Of a DNA stretch of 64,000 bases, positions 27,565-37,750 are shown one piece after another. Below the pieces are notes generated by a model. The model did not search any database. It was given only the letters and a program-made list of their open reading frames with translations, and had not been told where the DNA came from. Numbering within the stretch: the stretch's first letter is position 1; each line of letters begins with the position of its first letter. Location of the stretch: NCBI RefSeq assembly GCF_002284565.1, contig NZ_NPKI01000032.1, positions 186,390 to 250,389 on the forward strand, given 5' to 3'. The DNA is from Mesorhizobium mediterraneum. Its GTDB lineage: Bacteria; Pseudomonadota; Alphaproteobacteria; Rhizobiales; Rhizobiaceae. The position numbers and the translations under genes are program-made.

Positions 27565-27566
27565 AA

Positions 27567-28742
27567 TCAGGCGGCCGCCTTGAGCGATGCCTTTTGCGCG
27601 GCAAAGGCCCAGTCGAGCCACGGCAGCAGCGCTTCGAGGGAGGAGGTCTCGACCGTCGCCCCGCACCAGATGCGCAGGCCGGGCGGCGCGTCGCGATAGG
27701 CGCCGATGTCGTAGGCGACGCCTTCCTTGTCGAGCGTCGAGACGATGCCCTTGGCGAACGCCGCCTGGCCGTCGGCATCGAGTGCTGCGACATCCGGGTC
27801 GGTGAAGGAAAGGCAGACGGACGTGTTCGACCGCGTCGCCGGGTCGGTGGCCAGATGGCCGAGCCATGAGGATTTGCGGACGAAGCCGTCGAGAACGGCG
27901 GCATTGGCGTCGGCGCGGGCAATCAGCGCATCGAGGCCGCCGATCGACTTCGCCCAACGCAGCGCGTCGAGATAGTCCTCGACGCACAGCATCGACGGCG
28001 TGTTGATGGTCTCGCCCTTGAAGATGCCTTCGATGAGCTTGCCGCCCGAAGTCAGGCGGAAGATCTTCGGCAGCGGCCAGGCCGGCTTGTAGCTTTCCAG
28101 CCGTTCGACGGCGCGCGGGCTGAGAATCAGCATGCCGTGCGCACCTTCGCCGCCCAGCACCTTCTGCCAGGAGAAGGTGACGACGTCGAGCTTCTGGAAA
28201 TCGAGCCTTTGCGCAAAGGCCGCCGAAGTGGCGTCGCAGATGGTCAGGCCTCGGCGAGCGGCCGGGATGAAATCGCCGTTCGGCACACGCACGCCTGATG
28301 TCGTGCCGTTCCAGGTGAAGACCACGTCGCGGTCGAAGTCGATTTTTGTCAGGTCCGGCAGCGCGCCGTAGCCGGCTTCGATCCTGCGCACGTCGGCAAG
28401 CTTCAGCTGCTTGACCACATCGGTGACCCAGCCGGAACCGAAACTCTCCCAGGCGACCATGTCGACGCCGCGTTCGCCGAGCAGCGACCACAGCGCCATC
28501 TCAACCGCGCCGGTATCCGACGCCGGCACGATGCCGATGCGATAGTCTGCCGGAACCTGAAGTATCTCCCGCGTCAGCTCGATCGCCTGCTCGAGCTTGG
28601 TCTTGCCGATCTTGGCGCGATGCGAGCGTCCGAGCGCGGCATTGATCAGCGCCTCGACCGACCAGCCGGGGCGTTTTGCACAGGGACCTGAGGAAAAATT
28701 GGGATTTGCCGGACGGAGTCCGGGCTTCGTATGCGTCGTCAT
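27567..28742 (-). CDS. serC: phosphoserine aminotransferase
   Basis: This 391-residue class V PLP enzyme converts 3-phosphohydroxypyruvate and glutamate to phosphoserine. The family start NPNFSSGPCAKRPGW, the PASDTGAVE loop and the PLP-lysine region VTFSWQKVLGGEGAHGM (Lys near residue 200) are present. The sequence is the long alphaproteobacterial type. It is first gene of the serC-serA operon. A structured leader with the Shine-Dalgarno in a hairpin loop precedes it. Confidence 0.95.
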   Translation of the reverse strand: MTTHTKPGLRPANPNFSSGPCAKRPGWSVEALINAALGRSHRAKIGKTKLEQAIELTREILQVPADYRIGIVPASDTGAVEMALWSLLGERGVDMVAWESFGSGWVTDVVKQLKLADVRRIEAGYGALPDLTKIDFDRDVVFTWNGTTSGVRVPNGDFIPAARRGLTICDATSAAFAQRLDFQKLDVVTFSWQKVLGGEGAHGMLILSPRAVERLESYKPAWPLPKIFRLTSGGKLIEGIFKGETINTPSMLCVEDYLDALRWAKSIGGLDALIARADANAAVLDGFVRKSSWLGHLATDPATRSNTSVCLSFTDPDVAALDADGQAAFAKGIVSTLDKEGVAYDIGAYRDAPPGLRIWCGATVETSSLEALLPWLDWAFAAQKASLKAAA

Positions 28743-28797
28743 CGTGGTCTATCCTTCCAGATAGTGGCCCCTCGTTGGGGAGGGGTGGCCCACGGTC
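28743..28797 (-). ncRNA. structured serC leader (candidate serC RNA motif)
   Basis: The short leader has two hairpins. CUAUC-UGGAAG-GAUAG (28749-28764) holds the Shine-Dalgarno (GGAAGG) in loop and stem, directly before the AUG. Upstream, CCCCUC...GAGGGG forms a second hairpin. A serC RNA motif upstream of serC in alphaproteobacteria has been reported from comparative genomics; position and layout agree, but I cannot run a covariance model. Confidence 0.6.
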
Positions 28798-28800
28798 GGC

Positions 28801-28828
28801 GATATGCGTTCAGGCGTCAGGCGTCAAG
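28801..28828 (-). promoter_or_regulatory. promoter of serC-serA
   Basis: On the minus strand CTTGAC (28823-28828), a 16-bp spacer and CATATC (28801-28806) form a good alphaproteobacterial sigma-70 promoter. The predicted start near 28795 places the two-hairpin leader at the very 5' end of the mRNA. Confidence 0.65.
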
Positions 28829-28886
28829 GGGAATGTTTTTGTCGCTGGCAGGATACTGGTCACCTGTGGTGAGAATGTCATGGCCT

Positions 28887-28920
28887 AAAAACACGAACGG
28901 CGAACCCGAAGATCCGCCGT
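28887..28920 (-). terminator. intrinsic terminator of the 28944-29708 gene
   Basis: On the minus strand ACGGCGGATC, a UUCG tetraloop and GGTTCGCCGT (28897-28920, two G-U pairs) are followed by TCGTGTTTTT. It lies 24 bp after the outer-membrane protein stop. Confidence 0.82.
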
Positions 28921-28943
28921 CTTGATTGTCGCCTGCGCGGCTC

Positions 28944-29708
28944 CTACCAGAGGTCGTAACGCAACCCGATCTTGACCTGATGATTGCTGATCCCTTTGCG
29001 GATCGGATACGAATCCAGATCCTCTGCGGTGGCATATTCGGCGTCGGGCGCGGAAAAATACTGATAGCCCAGATCAACGGAGACATTCTTGGACACTCGA
29101 TAGGCAAGGCCCGCATTCAGCGTATAGGCAAGGGAATACTGGGTCTTGTTGTCCTGCAGAACGAAATCGTCGGCGGGGTCATCATTGTCGGTGAAATAGC
29201 TCGCCGAAAGCTTGCGCTTGCTCTGGACGACGCCGATACCCGCGCCGAGATAGGGCGTGATCCCGACATAGGTGCCAAGATCGACATAGCCATTGAGCAT
29301 GCCCGAAAAGGCGTAGTTCTCCAGGGATGCTGATGCCACGGTCGCCTCTGCCGCAATCGCTGAATCGTCATAGCCGACGCCAATCTCGTTGCCGGGCAGA
29401 TAGCCGAGATTGAGGTCGGCACGCAGATAGTCGTTGAAATGGTAACCGAAGCCGATGCTGGCAAAGATCGGATCTTCTTTGTCGCTGAAGCTCGCCGGCG
29501 TGAAGGCGAAATCCTCATTTTCGAAGCTCTCTTCCGGTAAATAAGCGACATCGCCGCGCGGATACCATCCCGAACCGACTTCGACCGGCACGTAGTCCGG
29601 CGCCTGGTCGACATAGATCGGCGGGTCGTAGTCGGCGCCGAGTGCCTGCGACAGCGGCGTCAGGGCGATTGCTGCAAGCGCCAGCGCTATGCGCGATTTG
29701 ACTGTCAT
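28944..29708 (-). CDS. outer-membrane beta-barrel protein
   Basis: This 254-residue protein has a signal peptide (MTVKSRIALALAAIALTPLS, cleavage near LGA-DY). An eight-stranded OmpA/Omp25-like barrel is suggested by alternating Gly/aromatic strands (FASIGFGYHFNDYLRADLNLGY, VGITPYLGAGIGVVQSKR, NVSVDLGYQYF) and the terminal aromatic YDLW. Rhizobial relatives include the RopB/Omp25/31 group. The start at 29708 follows GGGAG; the longer frame to 29762 adds a non-signal extension. A perfect CtrA box lies 70-84 bp upstream, and the next gene upstream encodes a similar barrel. Confidence 0.85.
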   Translation of the reverse strand: MTVKSRIALALAAIALTPLSQALGADYDPPIYVDQAPDYVPVEVGSGWYPRGDVAYLPEESFENEDFAFTPASFSDKEDPIFASIGFGYHFNDYLRADLNLGYLPGNEIGVGYDDSAIAAEATVASASLENYAFSGMLNGYVDLGTYVGITPYLGAGIGVVQSKRKLSASYFTDNDDPADDFVLQDNKTQYSLAYTLNAGLAYRVSKNVSVDLGYQYFSAPDAEYATAEDLDSYPIRKGISNHQVKIGLRYDLW

Positions 29709-29764
29709 GATCCGGCTCCCGAAGGTGGCGCCATCGCAATCGCAAGCGCCGTTTGAGAGCATTG

Positions 29765-29792
29765 TTAACCATAGTGGTTAAGTGGCGGTTAA
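29765..29792. promoter_or_regulatory. CtrA-binding sites upstream of the outer-membrane protein gene
   Basis: TTAACCAT (29765-29772), matching the Sinorhizobium CtrA motif, is followed by a perfect TTAA-GTGGCGG-TTAA (29778-29792). Three TTAA half-sites in 28 bp make this one of the strongest candidate CtrA targets here. It lies between the two outer-membrane protein genes, facing the one starting at 29708. Confidence 0.72.
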
Positions 29793-29842
29793 GGATAACA
29801 GGACGTTAGCGAATTGATTTTGATGAGCTTCCCGACACAAAC

Positions 29843-29869
29843 GAAAACCGCCCGGCTTTGCCGGGCGGT
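29843..29869 (-). terminator. intrinsic terminator of the 29893-30720 gene
   Basis: A perfect 10-bp stem, ACCGCCCGGC/GCCGGGCGGT (29847-29869), has a 3-nt loop and, on the minus strand, is followed by TTTTCG. It lies 23 bp after the stop. Confidence 0.85.
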
Positions 29870-29892
29870 CCGTAAACCTGCTGTCGAAGCGA

Positions 29893-30720
29893 TTACTTGG
29901 TGTAGACCGGTTCGGGTTCATAGGCGATCGGTTCCGGCTGGGCGCAGCCGGAGTTGCCGAACTGATAGCGCAGACCGCCGCGCACTTCGTGCACATTGAT
30001 GCCCTTGTCATGTCCGGGACCGACATCGCTGGCGAAGTCGAACATCTTGCCGCCTTCGATATGGCTGAAGCGGTAACCGAGATCGAGCTTGACGCGATCG
30101 GTCAGGCAGTAGGAGGCGCCCGCCATCGCCGCATAGGCAAAGCGCCAGCCCTTGCCGCCGCTATGCTCAAACGTATCGTCGTCAATGGTGTTGTGCAGCT
30201 TGTCCCACTTGACCCAGGCGCCGCCGATGCCGGCGCCGACATAAGGCGTGATGCCGTGCCAGGTGCCGATATCGACATAGGCATTGGCCAGGAGCAGCAG
30301 CGCCGTATAAGACGACGTGTCGGTCGAAGTGCAGGGGTTGATGCCGCAGAAGCCGCTGGTCGAGCCGCGGAAATCGGATTTGCTCATCCAGTCCGCGGTC
30401 AGGTCGGTGCGAAAATGCTGGTTGATCTGGTAACCGACGCCGGCGCCGGCCGAGAAGGCGCTCTCCAGCTTGCCGCTGTCAAAGCGGCCGGTGCCTGGAT
30501 CCGGCCCGTAGGTGATGTAGTCGGCGCCGCGAAACTTCGACCAATGATAGTCGATGTCGCCGCGAATGTACCAGCCGCCATATTCGGCCGGCTGCTCGTA
30601 GACGGCCGGCGGCGGAGCCGGCTCGATCACGGGCGGCTCGACGAAGTCGGCGGCGAACACTGGTCCGGCTACGCCCGCGAACAGCGCGGCAAATAGCGCC
30701 ATTTTTGCTGTATTGAACAT
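29893..30720 (-). CDS. outer-membrane beta-barrel protein (opacity/Omp31-like)
   Basis: This 275-residue protein has a signal peptide (MFNTAKMALFAALFAGVAG, cleavage near VFA-AD) and a proline-rich plug (PPVIEPAPPPAVYEQP), then WYIRGDIDYHWSKF and further barrel strands (GAGVGYQINQHFRTDLTADW, ITPYVGAGIGGAWVKWD, LDLGYRFSHIEGG, EVRGGLRYQFG). An internal Cys-rich loop (CGINPCTS) may form a disulphide. The tail after the barrel (AYEPEPVYTK) is unusual. The ATG at 30720 follows AGGGG; a GTG three codons earlier is less likely. A CtrA box lies 83-97 bp upstream. Confidence 0.86.
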   Translation of the reverse strand: MFNTAKMALFAALFAGVAGPVFAADFVEPPVIEPAPPPAVYEQPAEYGGWYIRGDIDYHWSKFRGADYITYGPDPGTGRFDSGKLESAFSAGAGVGYQINQHFRTDLTADWMSKSDFRGSTSGFCGINPCTSTDTSSYTALLLLANAYVDIGTWHGITPYVGAGIGGAWVKWDKLHNTIDDDTFEHSGGKGWRFAYAAMAGASYCLTDRVKLDLGYRFSHIEGGKMFDFASDVGPGHDKGINVHEVRGGLRYQFGNSGCAQPEPIAYEPEPVYTK

Positions 30721-30802
30721 GCTTGTCACCCCTGAGAACCCTCGGCACAGCGAACGCGTCCGAATGTGATTGGCTTCAGTCGTGGATAATGAATTGGAAA
30801 AG

Positions 30803-30817
30803 TTAAAAGGCGTTTAA
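30803..30817. promoter_or_regulatory. CtrA box upstream of the second outer-membrane protein gene
   Basis: TTAA-AAGGCGT-TTAA is a perfect TTAA-N7-TTAA site, with a further TTAACCAC at 30828-30835. It faces the gene starting at 30720. The glmM terminator lies about 60 bp to the right, so no other promoter is expected here. Confidence 0.7.
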
Positions 30818-30876
30818 CCGTGTTGCTTAACCACGAATCTTTAGAATTCGAGAAAGCTTGCGGCCATGGCTCAACG

Positions 30877-30902
30877 AAAAGCCCGCCGGAAGGCGGGCTT
30901 TT
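30877..30902 (-). terminator. intrinsic terminator of glmM
   Basis: AAAAGCCCGCC (30877-30887), loop GGAA and GGCGGGCTTTT (30892-30902) form a perfect 11-bp stem, with U-runs possible on both strands. It lies 21 bp after the glmM stop and could also shield the omp promoter. Confidence 0.88.
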
Positions 30903-30923
30903 CAGACCAGCAAAGCTGCAGGA

Positions 30924-32276
30924 TCAGGCGGCGCTGCGCGTTTCCGAGATGATCTCGACGATGTCGTTGACGACGGCCTCGACCAGTTGCTGGTCGTCGC
31001 CTTCCGCCATGACGCGGATGAGCGGCTCCGTGCCGGATGGCCGGATGACCAGGCGACCGGCCTTGCCCAGGCGGTGGCGTGCATCTTCGATCGCCGCCTT
31101 GACCGGGGCTTCCTCGAGCGGCTTGCCGCCGGAAATGTGGACGTTCTTCAGAAGCTGCGGCACCGGCTCGAACTTCTTCGACAGCTCGCTGACCGGCCGG
31201 TTCTGCCGCTTGATGCAGGCGAGCACCTGGAGCGCCGAGACGAGGCCGTCGCCGGTCGTGGAAAAATCGGACAGCACGATGTGGCCAGACTGCTCGCCGC
31301 CGACATTCAGGCCGTGCGCACGCATGTGCTCGACGACATAGCGGTCGCCGACCTTGGTGCGGTGCAACTGCAGGTTCATGTCGCCGAGGAAGCGTTCAAG
31401 GCCGAGATTGGACATCACCGTCGAGACGACGCCGCCGCCGGCCAGCCGTCCGCTCTGATGCCAGGACTCGGCGATCAGCGCCATGATCTGATCGCCATCG
31501 ACGATCGCGCCATTCTCGTCGACGATGACGACGCGGTCAGCGTCGCCGTCGAGCGCGATGCCGATATCGGCGCGCACTTCGTGCACCTTCTTCTGCAGGC
31601 CGGCCGGATGGGTCGAGCCGCACTCCTTGTTGATGTTGAAGCCGTTGGGCTCGACATTGATGGCGACGACCTCGGCGCCGAGTTCCCACAGCGCCTCGGG
31701 CGCCACCTTGTAGGCAGCGCCATTGGCGCAATCGACGACGATGCGGAGGCCGGAAAGCGACATCGATCGCGGCAGCGTGCGTTTGGCGAATTCGATATAG
31801 CGGTCATGGACGCCGTCGACGCGCTTGGCGCGGCCGAGCCCGTCCGAATCGGCGAGCGCCAGCTCGATATCCTCGTCGAGCATCCCCTCGATACGCTCCT
31901 CGATCTCGTCGGAGAGCTTGTAGCCATCCGGGCCGAACAGCTTGATGCCGTTGTCATAGTAAGGATTGTGCGAGGCCGAGATCATCACGCCGATGTCGGC
32001 GCGCAACGAGCGCACCAGCATGGCGACTGCGGGCGTCGGAATCGGGCCGAGCAGGAACACGTCCATGCCGGCGGCGCAGAGGCCCGACACCATCGCATTC
32101 TCGATCATGTAGCCGGAAAGTCTGGTGTCCTTGCCGAGCACGACGCGGTGGCGATGATTGCCGCGCTGGAACGAAAGGCCAGCGGCCATGCCGACCCTCA
32201 TGGCGATCTCCGCCGTCATTGGAAACCTGTTGGCGCGCCCGCGAATGCCGTCCGTGCCGAAATAACTTCCTGCCAT
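30924..32276 (-). CDS. glmM: phosphoglucosamine mutase
   Basis: This 450-residue enzyme interconverts glucosamine-6-P and glucosamine-1-P for peptidoglycan and LPS precursors. It has the N-terminal YFGTDGIRG, the phosphoserine loop MISASHNPYYDNG (active Ser near residue 102), the Mg loop ALDGDADRV and the sugar-specificity loop GGEQSGHI. The family-typical MAGSYFGTDGIRG start at 32276 is preferred over upstream in-frame codons. It follows ftsH in the conserved tilS-ftsH-glmM order, interrupted here by the repeat protein gene on the opposite strand. Confidence 0.97.
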   Translation of the reverse strand: MAGSYFGTDGIRGRANRFPMTAEIAMRVGMAAGLSFQRGNHRHRVVLGKDTRLSGYMIENAMVSGLCAAGMDVFLLGPIPTPAVAMLVRSLRADIGVMISASHNPYYDNGIKLFGPDGYKLSDEIEERIEGMLDEDIELALADSDGLGRAKRVDGVHDRYIEFAKRTLPRSMSLSGLRIVVDCANGAAYKVAPEALWELGAEVVAINVEPNGFNINKECGSTHPAGLQKKVHEVRADIGIALDGDADRVVIVDENGAIVDGDQIMALIAESWHQSGRLAGGGVVSTVMSNLGLERFLGDMNLQLHRTKVGDRYVVEHMRAHGLNVGGEQSGHIVLSDFSTTGDGLVSALQVLACIKRQNRPVSELSKKFEPVPQLLKNVHISGGKPLEEAPVKAAIEDARHRLGKAGRLVIRPSGTEPLIRVMAEGDDQQLVEAVVNDIVEIISETRSAA

Positions 32277-32814
32277 GCTAGTCAGCTTCCCGATGGTTCT
32301 TTCCCGGCACGTCATGCCACAAATTGGCCCGAGCCCTATCATCACAATGCATGATTATATGCCTCCAATCCTTAGAAAATTGTTGTTTTGTGTGTTTTGT
32401 GTCACGCCACTGTATTGATTTTCAAGTTCCCTGCTCTGATTGCGGCAGCAGCGTTCAGGAACTTCAACTCAAACCGCATCTGGATTCTTGATGTGTGTCA
32501 GTATGGCTTTGAATTCGGAATCCGCGCGTCGTTCTGCTCCAGACGAGGTGAATTCAGGATCCGCCGCACCAGCCGGTTCGACTGGCTGTCATGCGAGGCA
32601 GTCTCCTGACTGCGAACCGCTATATACGCGCTCTCCGTGCAAATGCACCCGGAAAAACTTGGCTGCGAGACAGCGCCCGGCAACGATTTCATCACCTTAT
32701 CGGAAAGAATACACTTTCCGGCACTTTTTACGCTACTTGGCATCTGGCGCAACCAGCCGTTGAGCGCTATTGATTTGCTGGGACATATCATGAACCGCTG
32801 TAGGGAGAAAATGC
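32277..32814. other. 538-bp gap between glmM and the Cys-repeat protein
   Basis: This stretch has lower GC than its flanks and no open frame with a credible start or family match. The left part must carry the glmM promoter and the right part the promoter of the gene at 32815, but no clear hexamer pair stands out. I see no tRNA or terminator in it. Confidence 0.5.
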
Positions 32815-33795
32815 ATGCTCATCCATCGACTTGCCACTTTGACGGGTCTTGCCGTCGTGACCTTGTTCCTGGCGGCGCCTGCCAATGCGCTGACCATGGC
32901 CGAGTGCAGCACCAAGTATAACGCGGCCAAGGACGCCGGAACACTTGGCGGGCAGAACTGGAACCAGTTCCGCAAGGCCGAATGCGGCACCGACGCCAGC
33001 GCCACGGCAGAACCCGCCAAGCCGACGACCAAGGCGGCAGCAGCCACTGGCGATGACGTCGCGCCGGGCCTGACGGCGAAAGAGTGCAGCACCAAGTATC
33101 AGGCAGACAAGGCCGCCGGCACACTGAACGGCCTGACCTGGAACCAGTATCGCAAGACTGAATGCACCGCCGGCGCTACCGCTGCGGCAGCACCGGCCGC
33201 GGCAGCACCGGCTGCGACGGCAGCGGCCACTGATGACTCGGCACCGGGCCTGACGGCGAAAGAATGCAGCACCAAATACCAGGCTGCAAAGGCTGCCGGC
33301 ACGCTGAACGGCATGAAGTGGAACGACTTCCGCAAGAGCGCATGCGCCGCCGGCGGCAGCGCTACGGTAGAACCGGCCGCAGCGACGACCAAGGCAGCGG
33401 CAACTGCTGACGCCGGCAAAGGCCTCAGCATGGCGGACTGCAGCGCCAAGTATCAGGCGGCCAAGACCGGCAACGCGCTGAACGGCATGAAGTGGAACGA
33501 CTTCCGCAAGAGCCAGTGCGGTGCCGGCGCATCGGACGACGACACCGTGCCGGCTGCCGATGAGGCGAGCTACACCAGCGACCCGGAAACACCGACCGTC
33601 ACCGCTCCCCAAGGTGTGAAGTTTCCGAAGGCGATCTCCCAGAAATATAGCACCGAGACCCCGGCCAAAGGCCGTATGCATACCTGCCTCGATCAGTACT
33701 ACGCCAACAAGGACGCCAACGCGCTGGGCGGCCTCAAGTGGATCCAGAAGGGCGGCGGCTTCTACAGCCTGTGCAATGCCGCGCTGAAGAGCTGA
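32815..33795 (+). CDS. secreted protein with tandem Cys-containing repeats
   Basis: The protein has 326 residues, with a signal peptide (MLIHRLATLTGLAVVTLFLA, cleavage near ANA-LT). Four tandem ~55-residue repeats follow, each with the core ECSTKYxAAKxAGTLNGxxWNxFRKxxC flanked by low-complexity Ala/Thr/Pro linkers. A divergent fifth copy (HTCLDQYYANKDANALGGLKW...LCNAAL) comes after an acidic linker. Every repeat has two cysteines about 25 residues apart, suggesting small disulphide-closed helical modules exported to the periplasm or outside. I do not know the function; a distant resemblance to PsiF-type repeats is possible. AGGGAG precedes the start. Confidence 0.85.
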   Translation: MLIHRLATLTGLAVVTLFLAAPANALTMAECSTKYNAAKDAGTLGGQNWNQFRKAECGTDASATAEPAKPTTKAAAATGDDVAPGLTAKECSTKYQADKAAGTLNGLTWNQYRKTECTAGATAAAAPAAAAPAATAAATDDSAPGLTAKECSTKYQAAKAAGTLNGMKWNDFRKSACAAGGSATVEPAAATTKAAATADAGKGLSMADCSAKYQAAKTGNALNGMKWNDFRKSQCGAGASDDDTVPAADEASYTSDPETPTVTAPQGVKFPKAISQKYSTETPAKGRMHTCLDQYYANKDANALGGLKWIQKGGGFYSLCNAALKS

Positions 33796-33815
33796 TAGAT
33801 AGCAGCATCTGAACG

Positions 33816-33850
33816 AAAGCCCGCGAACCGCAAGGTTCGCGGGCTTTTTT
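33816..33850 (+). terminator. intrinsic terminator of the Cys-repeat protein gene
   Basis: AAAGCCCGCGAACC (33816-33829), GCAA loop and GGTTCGCGGGCTTT (33834-33847) form a perfect 14-bp stem followed by TTT-G. It lies 20 bp after the stop. Confidence 0.93.
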
Positions 33851-33908
33851 GTTCGCCGCTTCAGGAGAGGCCACTCTTGCGTTGCAAGGAGGCGCCATCG
33901 ACGACGCT

Positions 33909-34155
33909 GCCAATCTCCCCCCTCGTGGGGGAGATGCCCGGCAGGGCAGAGGGGGGCGCGAAGGATCGCTGCTTTCATTCTAGTTTGGATTCCTCGCCTC
34001 CCCGAAAAGGGGGAGAGGTGGCTCGGCGAAACCGAGGCGATGAGGGAAATTCGAACTAACAGCCAGAGTGAAGTTCGCCCTAGCCCCAAGATGCCGGCGG
34101 GACAGTGCCCCCCTCTGTCCTGCCGGACATCTCCCCCACGAGGGGGGAGATTGGC
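33909..34155. repeat. long inverted repeat, same family as 16131-16290
   Basis: Arms of 49 bp (33909-33957 and 34107-34155) match as inverted copies with two mismatches and share sequence with the arms between thiB and thiP. The 149-bp interior carries another palindromic unit (CTCGCCTCCCC...GGGGGAGAGG near 34000). Together with terminators on both sides it fills the 502-bp gap between the Cys-repeat gene and ftsH; no gene is seen there. Confidence 0.87.
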
Positions 34156-34240
34156 CGCCACACCGGCTTTCGCCGATCGCCAACGTTGCAGGTCGGGTAC
34201 AGGTCGCGGACAATTCCGCAGTCCTCTCCACCTCCTGAAC

Positions 34241-34272
34241 AAAAAACGCCGCGGTCCAAGCCGCGGCGTTTT
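34241..34272 (-). terminator. intrinsic terminator of ftsH
   Basis: AAAACGCCGCGG (34243-34254), a 6-nt loop and CCGCGGCGTTTT (34261-34272) form a 12-bp stem; read on the minus strand it ends in a run of six U. It lies 26 bp after the ftsH stop. Confidence 0.9.
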
Positions 34273-34297
34273 CGAAATCAACCTCTTGGGCCGGACC

Positions 34298-36226
<1,929 letters not shown>

Positions 36227-36284
36227 CAATTGTCCCGTTGGCGTCCGCTGGCGGACACGCGTCGTGAGAGGAAACTTGGGTCTA

Positions 36285-36313
36285 ACATAGGGATGGCGTC
36301 CTCCCTTGCCAAG
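36285..36313 (-). promoter_or_regulatory. promoter of ftsH
   Basis: On the minus strand CTTGGC (36308-36313), a 17-bp spacer and CTATGT (36285-36290) fit the alphaproteobacterial sigma-70 consensus. The -10 region can also be read as CCTATGTT, close to RpoH promoters (CTTGAA...CCTATnT), which would suit a heat-shock protease; the two cannot be separated by eye. Confidence 0.6.
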
Positions 36314-36349
36314 CAGAACAGCATGTCGCGGTTAAGCTTTCGCCCATCA

Positions 36350-37747
36350 TCAACCGGCAGTATGGCCGCTGAAAGGCGTGGTAGGGAGGAGCGGCGCGCC
36401 GATCAGCGCGGCGACAGTTCCGGCCGGCGCCAGGTCGAAGGACGGCAGGAAGCGGGCAAAGGGCGCGACGACCGGGCATACCGCCATTCGTGGCAAGGCC
36501 GGGCTGTCCTGCACCGGACCAAGGCTTTCGCCTGGATGTTCACTTGAGCGCCACAACACCGGCTCGGCCGCCAGGGCCGCGCGGACAAGGCTTGGCGGCG
36601 TGCCGTCTTCGGCAATTTCACGTTTTGCGGCACGAGCCGCGCCGAGCGGCGCGATCAAAAATGCATCTGGCTCGTCGCCCAATGTGATCCTCCGGCGGCC
36701 GTCCCAGAGTGCATCGTCCACGGCAGGAGCAGCGGGCGGCAGGTTGCGGGTTTCGCGACGCAGGAAAATGCCGGCACGCCGTGCATCGACCACCGTCCGC
36801 GACAATGTGGCGCAAAACGGGTTAGCATAAAATGGCATCACGCAAGATGGCCTGGGCCTCAGCCGGGCAAACAGCGCCTCGCTGCGAGCCTGGTCGGGCA
36901 GAAAGGCAACGCCGCCGACAGTCGCCAGCAGGATGCGCAGCGCATAGACGGCCGCGAGGTCGTCGCCGGCCGTCGCAAAACCCGGATCGAGACGGATAAG
37001 GCCATCGGCGGGCCTGCTGGCAAAGCCACGGATCAACGCGGCCGCGCGATGGCCAAGCTGTTCGCGCTCCACGGCAGCCCGTGCGGCCAGCGCCATCGCG
37101 TCTTCCTGCGCACCATTGCCATCGGCAAGTGCTGCGCGGATGCGCGGCCGCTCGAAAGCCTCGTCGTCATTGGTCGGGTCTTCGGCCCAGCCGACGTTCG
37201 CGCGCCGCAGGACTTCGCGCAGCGCCGCACGCCGTGTGCCGAGAAGCGGCCGTGCGATCCAGATCCGCCAGTCGTAAAGGGTTGCGGGCGCCATGCCGGC
37301 AAGGCCTCGCCCTGCCTCTCGCGGCCCCTCCTGGCGCGCGTGCCGCATCAGCACGGTCTCGGCCTGGTCGTCGGCAGTGTGGCCGGTCAGGATCAGGCCG
37401 ATGCCCTCCGCCTGCGCTGCCTCGGCCAGCAGCCGGTAGCGCGCCTCTCGCGCGGCAGCCGGCAGGCCGGTCGACGGCTTGCGCCCGGACCAGACCATGA
37501 TGCGGTGGGCAATGCCGCGCGCGGCGCAAAGCCTGGCCACGGCTTGCGCTTCCGCTGCCGAGCCCGGCCGCAGATTGTGGTCGATCGTCACAGCCAGCAA
37601 TTTCGTTGCGGGCGCGCTGCGGTCGAGGTGATCTTTGATGAGAAGGAGAAGGGCGGTCGAGTCGCTGCCGCCGGACACGGCCGCAACAGCGCCGTTGGTA
37701 AAGTCGATCTGCGAAAAAACCGAAAGGTCAGGCTCGGTTTCGAGCAT
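36350..37747 (-). CDS. tilS: tRNA(Ile)-lysidine synthase
   Basis: This 465-residue N-type ATP pyrophosphatase attaches lysine to C34 of tRNA-Ile(CAU), changing both codon and amino acid identity. The PP-loop SGGSDSTALL (~residues 25-34), DHNLRPGSAAEA and the RxxRY segment AAREARYRLL are family hallmarks, and LTGHTADDQAET matches the conserved GHTADDQAET. The C-terminal part is less conserved. The start at ATG 37747 follows directly after a RIME palindrome (37751-37796) that is translated in the longer frame. It lies between cpoB and ftsH in the usual order. Confidence 0.93.
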   Translation of the reverse strand: MLETEPDLSVFSQIDFTNGAVAAVSGGSDSTALLLLIKDHLDRSAPATKLLAVTIDHNLRPGSAAEAQAVARLCAARGIAHRIMVWSGRKPSTGLPAAAREARYRLLAEAAQAEGIGLILTGHTADDQAETVLMRHARQEGPREAGRGLAGMAPATLYDWRIWIARPLLGTRRAALREVLRRANVGWAEDPTNDDEAFERPRIRAALADGNGAQEDAMALAARAAVEREQLGHRAAALIRGFASRPADGLIRLDPGFATAGDDLAAVYALRILLATVGGVAFLPDQARSEALFARLRPRPSCVMPFYANPFCATLSRTVVDARRAGIFLRRETRNLPPAAPAVDDALWDGRRRITLGDEPDAFLIAPLGAARAAKREIAEDGTPPSLVRAALAAEPVLWRSSEHPGESLGPVQDSPALPRMAVCPVVAPFARFLPSFDLAPAGTVAALIGAPLLPTTPFSGHTAG

Positions 37748-37750
37748 CAA

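Noticed and set aside
32440..32763. 107-residue open frame between glmM and the Cys-repeat gene
   Set aside because: Ser/Arg/Thr-rich composition, no ribosome-binding site, no domain, and several overlapping frames of the same kind.
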